Positions 33,090 to 44,975 of a stretch of DNA of 64,000 bases are shown here, one piece after another. The notes below the pieces were generated by a model. The model saw only the letters and a list, made by a program, of their open reading frames with translations. It was not told where the DNA came from and did no database searches. Position numbers and translations under genes: made by a program. Origin of the DNA: Siderastrea siderea (taxonomy: Eukaryota > Cnidaria > Anthozoa > Scleractinia > Rhizangiidae); assembly GCA_964030785.1 (NCBI GenBank), contig OZ034970.1, positions 34,078,443 to 34,142,442 of the forward strand, written 5' to 3'. The first letter of the stretch is position 1. Each line of letters begins with the position of its first letter.

Positions 33090-33430
33090 AATAACTGAAA
33101 CATTCGTTGTGTAAAATGAACAATCTCTTTTAATTATTATCCTTTCATGATCTTGTACACATCTCCCAGACACCCTCTTGTGCATCACACAATCCCATCC
33201 ATAAACCTTGAAACAGTATGTGCAAGCGAGCTCCTCTTCCTCTTTCAATGTTGCTTCTGGCCCTAAAATGTTCCCCACCTTAGTTTTATCTGGTGCTCTG
33301 TATTTCCTGTTTTGCGTGCAGGCAATAAGGTTCTCTCAGTTTGGTAATTTTTTGATGAGCTTGTCTATCTCACCATCCGGTACACTGGAAGCGGGGCGAA
33401 GTGTTCTGAACTCTTTTGCACAGCCTGGAT
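33090..33430 (-). pseudogene. Unrecognised zinc-binding exon relic
   Basis: I do not recognise the family. The frame reads FRTLRPASSVPDGEIDKLIK, an in-frame stop, then KYRAPDKTKVGNILGPEATL, EEEELACTYCFKVYGWDCVM, HKRVSGRCVQDHERI. The CTYC..DCVMH..GRCVQDH arrangement suggests a small metal-binding module. Diverged copies occur twice in each 4.3-kb array unit (for example 44,160-44,345 and 44,710-44,970), where the frame is more eroded. The upstream edge has an acceptor-like CCAG at about 33,423. Confidence 0.45.
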
Positions 33431-33526
33431 TTAATGTGAAGAGAAGCAAAAGCATGAAATTCATGTAAATGTGAGATTTCTTTTTGGCACTGGGTCCATC
33501 TTCAACCTGCTGATTGAGAGAGGGGG

Positions 33527-34350
33527 TTAGTTCCTGAAACTGGGGCCAGAAAAGTTGCCTACTCTCTGGTCCTTTTGCGACTTCCGGGACAGCATGCTCT
33601 TTGTTGAGCTAGGCTGCAAATGCCCCAAGATCAGGTATGCTCTCAACATGTTCCTAATTTTTTCACGTTGATTGGCGTGAAGGAATTTCAAAGCAACGAC
33701 AAGTGCATTCACATACAATGCGGCTGTATCATTCTTTACATGCCTTGCATGCTTAACATTCTTGATGGAAGAGTCGGCAATGTTCATGTTCTTGACCAGT
33801 TGTAAACAAGGATCTAACTTTAAACTGTGAACACAGTAGGCCAGAAACATGATCAGGCATGCCAAATTCTTGGTCCATGTGGAATCGGACATTTTTCAGT
33901 TGACTTCACTTGAAGTTAATATCCGATTGAAAGAATGCTTTAATTTCGCTAAGACTTTGAATGACATTTCCAAGGGATGCTTCATCAAGTTTTTTTGTCT
34001 TAACCACCTCCACAATAGTGCTTTTAGGTCATGCCTGATCGCCAGTTTCGTCAGCTGAATTGTTGCAATTGCTATCGGTGTCCAGAGAAAAGTTCAGTTC
34101 GCTTTTTTTAAGAATCTGAACCAGATGAAATATCATTGGCTAATTCTTTTTTGGTTTTTGCACGCGCAGCCTCTGCACGATCACAACTGGTTTATTGGGT
34201 TTAGTTTGAGGAGCTGGTTTTAAGAGATTTTCCTTTAAGAAGTTGGTACTTGAACTACTGTTACTTTCATTGTTAAGCATTGTAGGCAGAGCTACCGCGA
34301 TTGAGAAACATTGCTGTTGATGCCTAAAAGCAACATTACTATTTAGCAAA
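33527..34350 (-). pseudogene. Unrecognised exon relics of the same broken gene
   Basis: Minus-strand pieces: KPAPQTKPNKPVVIVQRLRV and ANDISSGSDS (34,300-34,110); KSTIVEVVKTKKLDEASLGN, VIQSLSEIKAFFQSDINF (34,020-33,920); and VKHARHVKNDTAALYVNALV, VALKFLHANQREKIRNMLRA (33,790-33,640). Stops separate them. The last is helical and could be protein-protein or DNA-binding, but no motif is definite. They precede the zinc-binding exon and the helix-turn-helix exon on the same strand, so they may be one old gene. Confidence 0.4.
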
Positions 34351-35765
34351 CTACTTTTGTGGAGAGAACACAGGGAAAATGGCTTTACGATGTTCTGCTG
34401 GCAATGCCTCGGCAGGTAATTTGAAAAGTGTCTGTCGCAAAAGAATCATCAAGCTTTTTCAGTATTCTCATACATGCGTATACATGGTAACACTTAAAAA
34501 CAAAATAATGATAAAATGAAATTTAGTTACAAAAATTATTACATTATGTCACAAGATATGAACTGTCGATTTGACACAGAGTTCTAAATAAAGGCAGCCA
34601 TAGTCCTACGTACACTATCCTCAGTTCCCTTTTCCCTGTTCATGTTACATGCCATCGGATTGTACAGTTTTTAGGGGGGAAAGTAATGGAAAATAACTGG
34701 TGACGTAAATTTGCGGTATCACTAACTTCGACACAGATTTCTTTTTTCGGGAAGAAAAATATCTTAAACCACAGAAAAGGAAAAATAGCCACTGGCAGAT
34801 TTCGTATCAATGTGGTGGGCTCTCACTATGGAATTTTTTTCAGGCGAGGTAAATAATGCTATAAATGAAGTTAAATTAGCCTGCTGACATCGCAGTTAAA
34901 TTGGAAATGTTTCTTAATAAAGCGAACGTATATCACATCACTACACACTAAGCTTATAACCTACTGAGCTGACCCATCTGATACACGTACAGTAATAACA
35001 CCTTTCATCAAGTATAACTTATACATTTCACAAATCATTCACTGAAGTCGTTTTTTGAAACTTAAATAGTTTTCGCAAATGGGAAGAAATTTCTTAATTA
35101 ATACCTTAATTTCTTGGTTCCATCTAATTGAAAATAGCCAGTGACACACCACAATATTTGCACCTTTAATGTAAACGGACGATGGATCTTCTTGAAAGCA
35201 TCAGATCCTGAATTGCGACCGCTCACTCCTGTTTGCGATTGAAATAGGGCTGGTAACATCTCCCTGCTCTTTATGGAAAGGTATACTTCCATCTTCCAAA
35301 ATAGGAATCCAAGTATCTTCAGAGTTCGGTGCCTTTTGTGTGAAAAAGGGAACTGTACGGCTCTACCATACGAAATCTGCTAGTCGCTATTTTTACTTCG
35401 CCCCTTCCCATGTCATCCTGTGGACCTCGGTAGAATCCTCTCTTCTCTCCCTTTCTCGTAGAATCATGAATAGCGACTGGGTAGGAGTCTGCTCCAGTCA
35501 GGCAGTGGAATACCACTCCTTTGGAAATAACATGTCCTCCAAACCCAGGAAAGCCATCATGAGGTTTCAGAAGTGTAAGCACAAATGAAAGCGAGTTGAT
35601 ACCACGTGTTGATCGACATCTTCGTGAGTATGACCGACCATAAGAAAAGACAGCTGACCGTGCATTAGTACAAAAAACAGTTGCCGAGGTTGAAGTTGTA
35701 GTTTTCTTTCCATATAATGCAGCTATGTAGTCTGTGAACAGGTTTCCCAGGGTGCTCTTTGGGAC
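34351..35765. other. No recognisable gene
   Basis: AT-rich sequence with a few open frames of 60-160 codons, none with a domain or splice structure I can support. Confidence 0.4.
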
Positions 35766-36093
35766 CCAGGGGGTACTCGGGGATATTATTGACTTGGGGG
35801 GGGGGGGGGGCAAAGGTCTTTTTTGGGTTTGAAACAGAGATTTTGGCAGTACTTTTGTTACACATGATAAAAAGTGTGCCTACCTCAGGGCTTTTAATTT
35901 TATGACAAGCAGTTGCGCTTCCTTTTTTATGTGAAGAAGCAGGACTTTCTTTTGATGGGGGGGGGGGGGGTGTATGTTTTGGGCCATTCGACTTTTTTGT
36001 GGTCCAGTTTTAACCTAGTGGGACTGTTTTGAGGTATAAAGATGTCGCCTCAGTCACAACTCCTCGTCATGAACATACCTGAGTACCCCCTGG
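35766..36093. mobile_element. Third G-run-ended short element
   Basis: The ends CCAGGGGGTACTC (35,766-35,778) and GAGTACCCCCTGG (36,081-36,093) are perfect 13-bp inverted repeats and share GGGGGTACTC with the elements at 13,262 and 15,022. The interior contains G-runs near 35,797 and 35,957 but no coding sequence. The target duplication is not evident. Confidence 0.6.
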
Positions 36094-38324
36094 CCTGTGG
36101 TGATTTTGAAAGCAACCCCTTAGGGGGTCATGTGCAATTTGATTATTTTGCATCCAGAAAATGTCAAGATCCCTGGAAGGAATTAATCGTTAAGTGCAGA
36201 AGCAATTTGTACTGACCTCCAGAGCCTAATGTGATATATTTATTTGATGCAAGGTGGGTAAAATTTAACTCTTAAGACACCTTGCCGTGTTCTCCGCCTC
36301 TCCCCCTTTGCAATGTTGAAAAAACTACAAAATTTGGTTTTAACCGCGAGAAACAGCAGATTGCTATGAAACATTGAGATGGGGAAGGGGTAGCGACCTA
36401 CAAAGTGCTAAGTATCTCAAGAATTTATGTCTTCTGTACTAGAAGTTATTTTTTTTAAAATATGCCTTTCTCTTCTAGAAGGGCACAGATTCTAAGAACA
36501 AATTTGTTCTTACATTCCCTGTAAAGTTGTCCATTTGAAGGTAGAGATATGGAGGCAAGCATCCTTCCTAGCAAAACGAAGCAAGTTTTTGGCACTTCCT
36601 GGGTTGGATTTGGCTTTTGGTTTCAACTGTTGACATTCTGGGACATTGTTTCAGGCTATGTGTTTGTTCATTTCCTAAGGCACTAAATACCTCAGAAAGC
36701 TCCAGGAAAATCCGTAATAAGACATTCAGTGTGAGGTTCGAATCGTGTGGCCATCTCATCAAGTCAATAAGCGTCCATCTCCATGTGAAATGGCCCCAGT
36801 GATGTGTCCATAAAAAGTGGTGTCTCATCCTGAATTATAATAGTTAATGTTTTAAAACAACAACTTGAACGCATTAGTTCTTTGTCTATGGCCTTGGGAC
36901 GTTTGATTTTTTTTCTAGTAGGAAGCTTTCGAAATTTGATCTGGGTTGTGCAAGTGAAATTTTTACATAGTCTTTCCTCTGAGAAATTTTAACCACCGAG
37001 GCTAAGAATGTGTTTGAATAACAGGACGAACAACAAGACGTCACATCTTTGATACACACTCGACACACTTAAAAACTCTATAAGGGTATAAACACTTTTA
37101 AAATTGTGGTATTATGGTACCTATTCCGCTCCTAGCGCCTCGTCAGCCGTCCGCTGTGTGTTTCTTAGGATAGGCTTTCACTCAAGTTGTAGGTTTTAGC
37201 AGAATAGTTACGCTTTTCTCAACAAATTCTTGTGTCGCATCTTTTGATTTAGCCAACGTCCTTATTGGTTGGTCTATCTAACATCCACTAATGTGAAAAC
37301 CTTTAACCTCGTTATCCACTACGGAGCCTTTCATTGGACAGTGATTGCTTATATGTCAGCAGGTATTCCATGTCGTGTTGCACGCAGCAGACAACGCTTT
37401 TCTTCTTGTGCATTCTGGTTCACTGTTATTCTCTTTACCCATTTCCAGTTTTCCCTACCATGTTGAAATATCGGATTGTTGATATAGCGCAAATAACCAC
37501 TGAGCGTAACAAAATAAACTTGCTTTTTATGGCATATGGACTCGGGAAGTTTAGCTGAAACTCTTATCATAAGAACATTGCGTCCAGTAATGTTTACGAT
37601 GTCAACATCTCTTAAGGCCCTTCCTTTTGCCAGTGCTTTTTTAAATCGTCCTAGTTGTGGTCGTGTTTATTTTTCTTTTACCATCATTTTTCTTATTGGC
37701 GGCTTTTCAACTATAACGGATAGTTAACATTTAATTTTAGTGCTGACAGTTTTACTGATTCCTGGAAATTAAATAAACAGTATCATGGGAAATCGTTTTC
37801 AGCGATGCTTTGTTTATAATAATAATAGTAATATTTAACACTTATAGTGCGCATATTCCATGAATATAATCATATGCACATTACAATCTTACATTAAAGA
37901 ATGAATGTACGATTAAAAGAAAAGAAATTTATCCACTTAACAGCATTGTATTAGATAGATTGCAGCATACGAAGACAATCAAAATCAACAATTTCCTTAA
38001 AGGCGAGGAGACGGGGTTTTTCAGTATGTGTAAATGGCATCAAGTAACTTTGTCAGGTATTATTCTGTTTCTGAAATGGCATTCTCCCCACTGGCTATAA
38101 CAAACTTGCCAGGTAATAACATTATTACTTTTGGCAGGCCCTAGATAATCTGGATCGTGATTGGCTCTAACACTTTATAACAGGCGATAGCCACTACACT
38201 AATTAGTCCCAATTATTTTGAACAAGTACCAATTATAGTGAACATGTGTTAATTATTGTTTTTGCTCCATTATGGCATTTCAGTTTGTGCGATTTCTCAA
38301 TTTTTTTTGCAGTGACTTGAACAT
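36094..38324. other. No recognisable gene
   Basis: Non-coding by inspection. Open frames on both strands are short and overlap each other. A TAATAA-rich tract lies near 37,818-37,840. Confidence 0.45.
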
Positions 38325-38549
38325 TTAGGCCCTTTTGCCTTTAGCTACTTTGACGACAACTTCTTCAGTCGAGTCATAGGTGTTCTCAGGTATGCAGTGT
38401 AACTCAACAGAGTTCTTCCTTGTATATTGCTCTAAATTATCAAGAGAATCGGCCAACCAGTTGGATTCTTCAATTTGATTGCATAACTTTTTCTTGGTTG
38501 CCTCATTTCTGCAAATGGCCTTGGCCATTCCTACGTGGCTTAAAAACAA
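38325..38549 (-). pseudogene. L1-like LINE ORF1 fragment
   Basis: The frame reads WLADSLDNLEQYTRKNSVEL, HCIPENTYDSTEEVVVKVAK. The LEQYxRxNSVxLxxIPEN pattern is the junction of coiled coil and RRM domain of L1-type ORF1 RNA-binding proteins. It is a truncated piece ending at a stop at 38,325, with no upstream coiled coil or downstream ORF2 attached in this orientation. Confidence 0.65.
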
Positions 38550-38759
38550 AGCCTCAATGAATATGATCTCCAGCAGTCGAGTTCATTCCACAGGAATTTT
38601 GTTTATCAATGCTCTAAAGATATTACTTTCGATCTAAGGAAAATGCAATGTAAGCAGTTTTGTAATTTGTTTATAGAAACGATCAATATAGAACCCACTG
38701 CAAGTAAATCTTGGCAGAAAAACCCTGAAATTGCTGAGCAATAAGTACCTTGCATCCAA

Positions 38760-38969
38760 AGAACTTACAAAATAACACGCAGCAACAATTTAAGACAATT
38801 CAACTTTAGACTACTGCACAGAATTCTAGTTACTGATAAGCAACTAAAATACTATGGTCTGGCAAATTGTGAGAAGTGTTCTATTTGCGATAAGGTCGAT
38901 GCTATTGACCATACTTTCCTTGAGTGTCAGCCGTTCCTAAATTTTGGAGAAATCTATTCAGTGGTCTAA
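38760..38969 (+). pseudogene. LINE ORF2 C-terminal (zinc-binding) fragment
   Basis: The plus-strand frame reads NNLRQFNFRLLHRILVTDKQ, LKYYGLANCEKCSICDKVD, HTFLECQPF and ends at TAA. The RxLHRIL...C.xC...H.xxxC pattern is the C-terminal zf-RVT-like region of L1/Tx1-type ORF2 proteins. It lies opposite in strand to the ORF1 fragment next door, so the two are separate insertions or a rearranged copy. Confidence 0.6.
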
Positions 38970-39309
38970 CGTTTGCACAAAACTAATGTGAATCTGACAC
39001 CATTATAGCTATTCTTCAACTTTTCAACCTCAGCTTGTTAACCTTTTTGATAATCACATTAGAGATTTAAGTATTCTCTTGCTTTATTCGAAGCAATACA
39101 ATTATGCTTGTAAGACAATGCAAAAGGAAGTGGATGTCTGAATGTATTTCTAAATTAATTCTCAATGTCAACATACAGTTGACTCCCACTGTCTTTTAAT
39201 CTCAGGAGGAATCGCAAAATTATTTTTGGAAGCCAAAGAAAACAGATTTAAATTTCTACATAGGATTACCGCATTGCTGTCCAAATGGTACTCAAGAGAA
39301 ATGAGGTCT
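38970..39309. other. No recognisable feature
   Basis: Likely 3' flank of the LINE fragment; no further motif. Confidence 0.35.
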
Positions 39310-39790
39310 ACAAAACTGTAACGTAACTGAACTATGTTTTAATTAAGTCTTTATTCCTAATATTTTCACCTACAATATGCTACATCCGTGTGTAAGCAAT
39401 CTGTCCAGAGACATTGAAAAACTTATATTTAGAACAATTTATTCACAACAAATTTACAAAAATACCTAAATTATCAAGTACTAAATACCCATAAATAAAG
39501 ATTCGGTTCCACCCGCAAATAGCAGAGGCTAATCGAGGTGCGTGGTGCTACAAAGGTACAGCAGTGTGTTTAACCATTACTAAATACAAAATAAATACAG
39601 GACAGGAAGAAAGGATACGAAAAATAGGAAAATTGAGCAGTTATGCTACATAGTTTGCAATTTTCTGTAGTAGAATAGGTGCTTCAATATAATCATTCTC
39701 TGCTTCCATCATCGAAAGGTTTATCGCCATAAACAGTGCTCGGAGGTGGTTTCATGTATAGAGAACTAGCTATCACCAACACAACAACCT
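39310..39790. repeat. Divergent single copy of array-unit segments
   Basis: 39,320-39,590 matches 45,805-46,075 of the array (CTATGTTTTAATTAAG, CAATATGCTACATxCGTGTG, AAGATTCGGTTCCACCCGC, AATCGAGGTGCGTGGTGCTA). 39,595-39,775 matches 44,445-44,625 (GAAAGGATACGAAAAATA, CATCATCGAAAGGTTTAT). The two segments are contiguous here but about 1.2 kb apart and in the opposite order in the array unit, so this locus may show the ancestral arrangement. Confidence 0.75.
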
Positions 39791-42099
39791 TCGATGATGT
39801 AACTAGTTTATCTAGTTGATATACACTAATTATGACAGGGATCTCTTATTGTAAAACATTAACATAAAGGAGCCTAATTGATTTTCTTTAAGGGAGAACC
39901 AAACGTGGTCAGTTTTTCTGGTTATTTTTTTATGTAATTTTTTTTTTGTTGACGAATAATTCAATTTTCAAATATTAGCCCAGTTTTTCAGGGACATTTT
40001 TCGCAATAACGTAAGGACAAGTGACTTTTCTTCTAGCTTATTAGTAATATGAAGCCCCTAAATTTCTCACTTTGTTCTTTTAGAAGTTATGCTTTTGTTA
40101 GCATATCGAAATGTTGAAGACGCGATCTTTTTACCAACTTTACTTTCACCTTAAGGTACATGGAAAAAACGGTTTCTTTTTTTGGTGTTCGAAATTACGA
40201 TAGGTTTCAGCGGCCAGTACAGGAAGCGCTTCCCAAATGCTATAAATTTTTATTGTACGGTTACTTCTGATCTAGCCTCCCCAGATAATAATTGATTTTT
40301 TAACACCACCCCTGCCTTTTTTGTTAGCTTGTTATTCCAAACGTAGTTCTCCACATCTTTGTATAATGTTCTTGAGGCCTCCATTCTCTATATTCTCGCT
40401 TATCTAATTTGTTAAGTTGTTCGCCTGTTCTGGTACCACCGTTTTCATAGCATTAAGGCTTGTTTTTATTCTCTTGATGTTTTAAAAGTTATTAAGTAGT
40501 GCTTCTTTTATACAAGTAGTTGTTTATTTCAGAAATGCGTCTTTTATGCTATTAACATCGTGTCCTATATCAACAACATTAATTGATTAACACTATCACT
40601 TTTCTCAAAATTGACAGAGCAATTGCTTTCTAAATAGAAGTTATTTCTTTGTCCATCCAAAGCTTGCCTTTCCATAAATGCTTGGGAAAAATTGTCATTA
40701 AACGTGGCAAGGCCTGTTACTTGACATTTGCGATGCTACATACAAATGATTCGTCTAACCTCTGTCATTTAGATTGGAACTTGTTCAAACATAAGCCAGT
40801 AAAATGTCAAGGGCACCCAAAGAGAAAGTTTTCGCCAAATACCTGACAAATCATGTTCAGCTTTCTCTTATTGTTTCTGACCTTTTTAAATTCATATTTG
40901 TGTAACCTAATACCGAACAATCGGTTCGGTTTTCTTAGCTTAATATCTAGGCTGCAGAGTATTTAAGTAAACATAATTTTATCCGCCAACATTCGTAGCT
41001 ACTGATCTCTTACCGATAAGGCTAGCCGACCTCACTTTTTTCCACACACTACGCATTTGTGTTATGCGAACAATAGGACCTAATGCATTCTCTTGTTACG
41101 AAAGTCCTGGGTGGTGTTTCTCGCAAGAAACCTCTTTCACTGCAACTGAATCTGGATTTCGGGTCAACAATACGGAAAATGGAGAAATTTTTAAAAAATT
41201 TGTGCACTTTTCCCGTGTTTTTAAATCTGTCTCGCGTGTAAATTGTTAGAAAAAATGCGGATTTAAGTCCTAAGGTTAGCCATAAATGAGGTTATGGACA
41301 GCGCGTATTTTGTTAACGTAAACCACATAACATTTTAAAAATAAAAGGTTTTCTTACCCTCATTGTGTCTTCTGTCGTTTATTATTTTATTTTATTTTCT
41401 TAGTTTTTATTTTTGCTTTCCCTGTTAACATGGAGACAATGCTTGTGAAGCAGGAATCTTTCTTAGTTTATTCTTGCTTTCCCTGTTGAAATGTAGCATA
41501 GCCGAATTACGAACGGTGAAGATTAGATTGTAATACCGCAAGATACATTCTCGCGAGAAGGGCGCGAGAGAAGAAAAGCGCTAACACGCGAGGCGCGGAG
41601 CGCAAAGGAGCCTCACACGCCAAGTCTCACTCGTCTATTTCACGCAAACTCGCTCGAGACCTTTCGCTCGAAGACCGCGCGTTTCCATGGACCAACGCCA
41701 AAAATACGACCGTTATAAAGTCTTAATTGAAATGTGTCGATCATCGATCGCCTTATAATATTTTAACTGATGGATAAAGCTGTTAGAAACGTACGGAAAC
41801 GTACTTGGGAGAGCCCAGTTTCTGACGGCTAGAATAAATTCAGCGATTAGGGGGTGTCGTGTTTGGATTGGCAATTTACTTAGCTGTCAATCCTGACTAA
41901 GACTACGAGCAGTCCCTTCAGGTATAGTCGAGAAAAACGAACAAGCTCGACACGCGCGTCACGTTTCAACGCAGCAGGCGATTTTCGCGCTGGCACACTT
42001 GTTCGTTGTCTGCACAGGAGCACCCAACGACAAACTTTTCAAATTCCATCTATCCCGGAACGAAAGAGAGAGACCGCTCGCAGTCTAATGCCAATCCTA
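39791..42099. other. Non-coding stretch with one GC-rich repeat
   Basis: No gene is supported. Around 41,545-41,690 a GC-rich island reads TCTCGCGAGAAGGGCGCGAG, AGGCGCGGAGCGC and CTCGCTCGAGACC, with alternating inverted words; I take it as a fragment of a short palindromic repeat rather than a promoter. Confidence 0.45.
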
Positions 42100-42660
42100 G
42101 AATTAGGATAATTTTATCAATACATAATACAGATTTTGGTGGATGCGTCAAAACCAAAGGTCTGGAGTTTGACTCTAGGATTTGGCACGTTTTATCGCTA
42201 TTTCCTGTAAAATTTTAACAGATTTGCAGTTTAGCCAAAGGCCTGAATTTCAGAGCATAGAATTAAAATGATTTTATTACTATTTATCTTAAATTTTGCT
42301 TACACCATGGGCTCCGACATTGGGAGCCTTGAATAGAAAAAACTGCACTATTAATTGCAGATTTTGACGGATTTGTTTACTTAATGCTCCGAAGTTCGGA
42401 CCCTAATTAATTGAGAAGACTTTATTCATATTTATTGTAGATGTTGGCGGATTCGCTTACACCAAGGGTCCCAAATTCGGAGCCTTGGATTAAGGGAAAA
42501 GCAAGAAAAAACCTATCACTACCTGTTGTAGATTTTGGCGGATTTAATAAGGCTCCGAAATTCGGACAGTTGGATTGAGAAGATTTTATCCCTAATTATC
42601 GTAGTTTTTGGGGGATTTTTGAACCAAGGGTCCGAATTTCGGAAACGAACCCAGCTCTCG
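42100..42660. repeat. Degenerate tandem repeat, unit about 110-120 bp
   Basis: A cycle of GATTTTATxxxTATTxxTxGTAGATTTTGGCGGAT, GCTTACACCAAGGGxTCC, then AATTCGGAGCCTTGGATT recurs about five times with changes. It ends about 200 bp before the start of the 4.3-kb array. Confidence 0.65.
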
Positions 42661-42964
42661 TTTCACTCAAAGTTAATTGAAAATGTGTCGGGCAATAATG
42701 CCCACTTTGGAGGCTAAAATTTGGCTATCTGCTAAAATTAAAAAACTTCTTGTGTACTAAAAGTGCAAGTTTCCCTCTTCTGCTGATAACTACGTTTTAA
42801 TCTGAGTAGAATTCCTCTTAAAATGCATATCCGCCAAAAGTTGCAAATTTGAAATATCTTTTAAGAGTTAAAATTCCGAAAAAAGAGTTAAATGAGGTTA
42901 TTTTTTCGGCAACAAAATGACGTTACCATTTCAAAAGTTAAAACGAGGCACTTTTGCGGAATCA

Positions 42965-43591
42965 TTACGAGAAATTTGCTCTTTTTATTATTTTTCTGGG
43001 TAATTTTGGATTTTGGAAAAACTGACAATAGTTTGGAAGGCGTTTCCGGGAACCGAACCATTTCTGCGTCCTTGCAGACCTGACAAAGGTCGACGACAGG
43101 CTTGCTAATGTTGCCAAAAGGATCCTTGTTATAATGCTGATGCTATATCCACTCCTGTAGGTAGCTTTCGTAGAGTTCTTTGGACGTTCCTGTGCGGGGC
43201 AAACCTCGGTGCCTAAGTCTGCGAAGTTTAAGCTGTACCGGTTCACTGTGAGATGAATATAGCCCTCGTTTTGTGGATAATGTTAGCAAGGAGACAGCCC
43301 TTGAAGAGCATTGTTAAGCTCTTTGTTAAGGAACCACCCTCCAACAATATAGAGCTATGTAATCCAAGCATTCAGGAATTCTGGGGCATAAATAGGAATT
43401 AGAGTAGTTTCCAACGCGTCATTAACGCTCAACTTAAGTAACAAAGCGGAAATGAACGCGCCCAAAAATGAAGTCCACTTAAACTTACGAGAATTTATGG
43501 GATTCGCATTACTTTTATGAAGCGTTAAATTTCCTGAAATAACTGGTAACCAATCACGGACTGAAGAAAAAATGAAGTAAAACAAGGGCAT
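42965..43591 (-). pseudogene. Coding-like frame in array unit, two stops
   Basis: I do not recognise it. One minus-strand frame of 209 codons runs from 43,591 to 42,965 with only two stops. It contains a hydrophobic stretch (WTSFLGAFISALLLKL), IPIYAPEFLNAWI, VNRYSLNFADLGTEVCPAQE and IITRILLATLASLSSTFV. The hydrophobic segments would suit a membrane protein. The same frame and the same stops recur near 47,273-47,899, 51,581-52,207, 55,885-56,511 and 60,188-60,814, so the lesions predate amplification. Confidence 0.3.
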
Positions 43592-43814
43592 TCATGGTAT
43601 CCATTAGATATTGATCACTCAGATGTTCCTCCGATCTGATACCATGTAATTTCACGAGCAAGAGAGTAGAAAAAATGATAATGGTTTAATTTAGTACGTT
43701 TTTTTTAAAGTTACAATTTAGGTAAGGAAATTAGGATTAGTACACTTTTATCTTACCGTTATATTACATTACATTACACACAGTTTCTATAGTTTTAAAT
43801 TTACTGTTGTCTAT

Positions 43815-44010
43815 AATTCCCCCCCCCCCCCGAAAAATACCCCTCATCATCATCATCTTCTTCTTCTTCTTCTTCCTCTTGCTGTTGCTCTTCTTCCTCT
43901 TCCTGTTCCTCTTCTTCATCTTCTTCTTCTTCTAATACTACTTCTTCTTCTTCCTCTTCTTCCTCAATCTGCTGGTGGTAAGCAGCCCAACCCATGGGGG
44001 CAGGTGGGAT
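43815..44010. repeat. C-run and CTT/CTC compound microsatellite within the array unit
   Basis: A run of about ten C is followed by CATCATCATC and a 120-bp tract of CTT/CTC. Read on the minus strand it gives a poly-Glu/Asp frame attached to WFDSRGIRRQMLARLPIPPA. Copies in the other units lie near 48,125, 52,436, 56,740 and 61,042. Length differs by whole triplets and by C-run slippage. I treat the acidic frame as a by-product of the microsatellite. Confidence 0.8.
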
Positions 44011-44109
44011 AGGGAGCCTGGCAAGCATCTGTCTTCTAATTCCTCTGCTGTCAAACCACCTGTGGTATGGAAATGCACAACTATGACAAAGCAAACGTTT
44101 GCAGTGATA

Positions 44110-44350
44110 TTTCTACGTATCTCCACGTTAATACTCCAGTTTCTGTAATGTCAAAACATGATAACAAACAGACGCCCTCTTGCGCATCACACAATCCCGT
44201 CGACAAACCTTAAAAGCAGTTTATGCAAACAAGCTCTTCCTTCCTCTTTCAATGTTGTTCCTGACACCAAAATGTTCCCCACCTTAGTTTTATCTGCTGC
44301 TCCGTATTTCCTGGACAGTTCTGAAAAGTTAACCTGAAGAGGAAAAATAA
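44110..44350 (-). pseudogene. Zinc-binding exon relic, copy a, in the array unit
   Basis: Nucleotide match to 44,735-44,975 and to 33,080-33,300: shared words include CATCTCCACGTTAATACTCC (with copy b), GCATCACACAATCCC, AAGCTCxTCxTTCCTCTTTC and GTTCCCCACCTTAGTTTTAT. Here the reading frame is broken by indels. It recurs in all five units. Confidence 0.6.
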
Positions 44351-44699
44351 TCACTAGATAGAATAGCAGAAGCTAATCGAGGCAGGTAGAGCTACAAAGG
44401 TACAGCAGTCCGTTGAACCATCACAGAAAACTAAGTGCAAAATAAATGCAGCACAGCAAGAAAGGATACGAAAAATAAGAAAATTGAGCAGTTATGCTAC
44501 ATAGTTTGCAATTATCCGTAGTGGAATAGGCGCTTCAACATAATCATCGTCTGCCTCCATCATCGAAAGGTTTATTGCCATAAACAGTGGTCGGAGGTGG
44601 TTTAATGTATAGAGAACTAGCTAAATTGAATTGCAGAAATGGAAAAAAAAAGTTTGAAATGTAATTTTACACTATGTACAACCTTGAGAACGCCAGACT

Positions 44700-44975
44700 A
44701 CTAAGATCATCACCACTGCTGGCAAACAAACGTTTGTAGAGATCTTTCTACACATCTCCACGTTAATACTCCAGTTATTGTAATGTCAAAACGTGATAAC
44801 ATTATCCAGACACCCTGTTGTGCATCACACAATCCCATCCACAAACCTTGAAACAGTTTGTGCAAACAAGCTCCCCGTTTCTCTTTCAATGTTGTGGCTG
44901 ACACCAAAGTGTTCCCCACTTTAGTTTTATCTGCTGCTCCATATTTCCTGGACAGTTCTGAAAAGAGAACTTAAG
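44700..44975 (-). pseudogene. Zinc-binding exon relic, copy b, in the array unit
   Basis: Second copy of the same module about 625 bp downstream of copy a. A fragmentary frame reads GNTLVSATTLKEKRGACLHK, LFQGLWMGLCDAQQGVW, which is the shifted counterpart of GNILGPEATLKEEEELAC at 33.2 kb. It recurs at 49,019, 53,323, 57,626 and 61,930. Confidence 0.6.

Noticed and set aside
35319..35813. Open frame of 164 codons on the minus strand
   Set aside because: It starts inside the G-run element and has no recognisable motif or conserved pattern.
41545..41690. GC-rich island considered as a promoter/CpG island
   Set aside because: It consists of alternating inverted GCGAG words typical of a short palindromic repeat, and no gene follows it.
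43801..44094. Open frame of about 97 codons ending in poly-Glu/Asp, present in all array units
   Set aside because: The acidic half is simply the minus-strand reading of a CTT/CTC microsatellite, and the rest has no recognised domain; a true acidic protein gene is not supported.
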